Assembly (NCBI GenBank): GCA_022452125.1
Contig: JAKURJ010000082.1
Span: 1-7,164, forward strand
DNA: 7,164 nt
Direction: 5' to 3'
Origin: Candidatus Poseidoniaceae archaeon
GTDB lineage: Archaea > Thermoplasmatota > Poseidoniia > Poseidoniales > Poseidoniaceae
The notes below the pieces were generated by a model. It did no database searches. It was given only the letters and a program-made list of their open reading frames with translations, and had not been told where the DNA came from. Position 1 is the stretch's first letter, and each line of letters opens with the position of its first letter. Below, piece after piece: positions 5,972 to 7,164 of the stretch. The translations under genes were made by a program, and so were the position numbers.

Positions 5972-7132
5972 ATGCGCAGAATAGCGGTGTTGTTGTCAAT
6001 TCTGATGATATCGCATTTAGTCAGCGCATCTCCCGAGATTACTGTGAACCTCAATTTAGAGAGGAAATTATCTGATTTTGACATAGGTATCAAAGGAGGA
6101 GAAATATCTCCAGATGGAGAAACTGTCCTAATTTACGGCGAAGACGGATATGCACACCTATTATCTGCATCTAATGCTGATGATGAGGCCACAGATATCA
6201 GGCTCGAAAAGGAGACAGAAAGTGCTCTAAACGATGCAACTTGGCACCCTGGTGGGAAAAGTGCGCTAATTGTAGGCGATGATGGGACAATCTTACGTTT
6301 CAACTCCACAAACTATGCTCTTGGAGAAGCTGAAGGCTCCCTTGCAATGGCGGGTATAGACATCAATTCTATTCATTTCACAGCAGGTTCCTCTGTCGCT
6401 TATCTGGGTACAGATTCTGGCCAGATTTGGAGATATTACGCAGATACTTTCACACTTTTGAACGATGAAGCATCTTCTAGGATTACGGATATCGACTGTC
6501 TGAAAAACAAGAACATCTGCGTTGCTGGAACACTAAATGACGGAGTTGCCGTAATTGACCAGGCAGATACCGTGACATGGTTGCCTAATTCTCGCTATCA
6601 TACATGGGTAGGCATTGGATGTGAAGATGCAACCATGAATGCTTGTACAGGATTTGCCAGTGGACATAAGGCTGCTTCTATAGAGATTGACATTCTAGAT
6701 TCAACCCAATCTCAATTAGGTGAAATAATCATTCTAGGTCAGCTTGATGGAGACGTTATTGGCGATAGTACTGCTGTAGACTCTTCCAGCATCATCGCAC
6801 TAGCACCTCTAGGAATGGTTAGGTGGAATCAGTATTCACAAAATGCATTCTTGATGTTTTCAAATGAGAATGCTAGCGATGAAGATGTACTGCTTGGCGG
6901 CGATGGCTTCGCAGTAGCTTGGGAAAACTCGGAGTATTCAGGTTTCTTGGTTACCAGCCAAGGTAGAATTGTTTCCTTTGAGCCTGCAAGCGAAGCAGAT
7001 AGTGGAGAAATCCCGAATATACTCATCATTCTAGTGGCGCTATGTGTTCCTGGAGTTTTCATCGGTCTGATTTATTGGAACAGTCCTTGGTTACAGCGGA
7101 AATACGCAAATTTGTTCCGTCGTAATAAGTAA
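5972..7132 (+). CDS. Secreted, membrane-anchored beta-propeller-like protein
   Basis: A 386-residue protein of unknown specific role. Residues 1-19 form a good signal peptide (MRRIAVLLSILMISHLVSA, with likely cleavage before Ser20). Residues ~25-340 carry propeller-like strand/turn repeats such as ISPDGETVLIYGEDGYAHLL, WHPGGKSALIVGDDGTILRF and VAYLGTDSGQIWRY, as in WD40/YVTN-type folds. Residues ~349-369 are one hydrophobic helix followed by a basic tail ending in RRNK, giving a type I topology with the propeller outside and a short cytoplasmic tail. The outer domain has exactly four cysteines in two close pairs, C176/C183 and C217/C225, likely disulfides. N-glycosylation sequons occur at N111 and N300. 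I chose ATG 5972 because it keeps the signal peptide; the GAGG at 5967-5970 is only 1 nt away, so the mRNA may be leaderless. It is divergent from the tyrS-etf cluster. Ligand or partner is unknown. Confidence 0.88.
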   Translation: MRRIAVLLSILMISHLVSASPEITVNLNLERKLSDFDIGIKGGEISPDGETVLIYGEDGYAHLLSASNADDEATDIRLEKETESALNDATWHPGGKSALIVGDDGTILRFNSTNYALGEAEGSLAMAGIDINSIHFTAGSSVAYLGTDSGQIWRYYADTFTLLNDEASSRITDIDCLKNKNICVAGTLNDGVAVIDQADTVTWLPNSRYHTWVGIGCEDATMNACTGFASGHKAASIEIDILDSTQSQLGEIIILGQLDGDVIGDSTAVDSSSIIALAPLGMVRWNQYSQNAFLMFSNENASDEDVLLGGDGFAVAWENSEYSGFLVTSQGRIVSFEPASEADSGEIPNILIILVALCVPGVFIGLIYWNSPWLQRKYANLFRRNK

Positions 7133-7164
7133 TGTGAGCAATAACCCCCTAACCTTCATGAGGC

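Noticed and set aside
7133..7164. Possible start of another gene (ATG at 7158) or a terminator at the right edge
   Set aside because: Only 32 nt remain, there is no Shine-Dalgarno or hairpin, and the frame cannot be followed.
1..7164. Mobile elements, CRISPR, defence genes, tRNA or rRNA
   Set aside because: No transposase or integrase motifs, terminal repeats, regular direct repeats or tRNA-like cloverleafs were seen; nearly every base lies in ordinary coding genes.

Overview
This window most likely comes from an archaeon, probably a planktonic marine Thermoplasmatota such as Poseidoniia (Marine Group II). The tyrosyl-tRNA synthetase is archaeal-type, closer in its motifs to crenarchaeal enzymes than to the short Methanocaldococcus one. 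Several starts carry GGTGA/GAGGTG-type ribosome binding sites, while others look leaderless. Genes are packed with overlaps or gaps of 0-12 nt. Two large, acidic beta-propeller-like proteins, one with a PKD domain, flank housekeeping genes. The ETF alpha subunit resembles the aerobic (mitochondrial-like) type, which fits an oxygen-respiring heterotroph. The taxon is inferred from motifs and layout, not from a marker-gene search.

Layout. Positions 1-2463 are a plus-strand run: the C-terminal part of an unrecognised protein; a propeller-like protein with a very acidic linker and a C-terminal PKD domain, starting in an ATGA overlap; and a glyoxalase-II-like metallo-beta-lactamase-fold hydrolase starting 1 nt after the PKD gene's stop. 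Positions 2464-5880 are a minus-strand cluster read right to left: a 174-aa protein of unknown function, tyrS, etfB and etfA. The two blocks meet with abutting stop codons and no intergenic base. Positions 5881-5971 are a 91-nt divergent promoter region with an imperfect dyad. Positions 5972-7132 encode a secreted, C-terminally membrane-anchored propeller-like protein. The last 32 nt hold nothing I can call.

How the genes work together. EtfA and EtfB form the FAD/AMP-binding electron transfer flavoprotein, which collects electrons from acyl-CoA and related dehydrogenases. TyrRS charges tRNA-Tyr. The 174-aa gene is tightly coupled to tyrS; etfB follows after a 67-nt leader containing two potential hairpins; etfA is coupled to etfB by a Shine-Dalgarno that contains the etfB stop codon. 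I see no mobile element, CRISPR array, rRNA or tRNA. Most of the window is ordinary core genome. The points worth following are the tyrS-etfB leader, the divergent dyad, the PKD protein without an export signal, the paired-cysteine surface propeller, and the uncharacterised tyrS partner.
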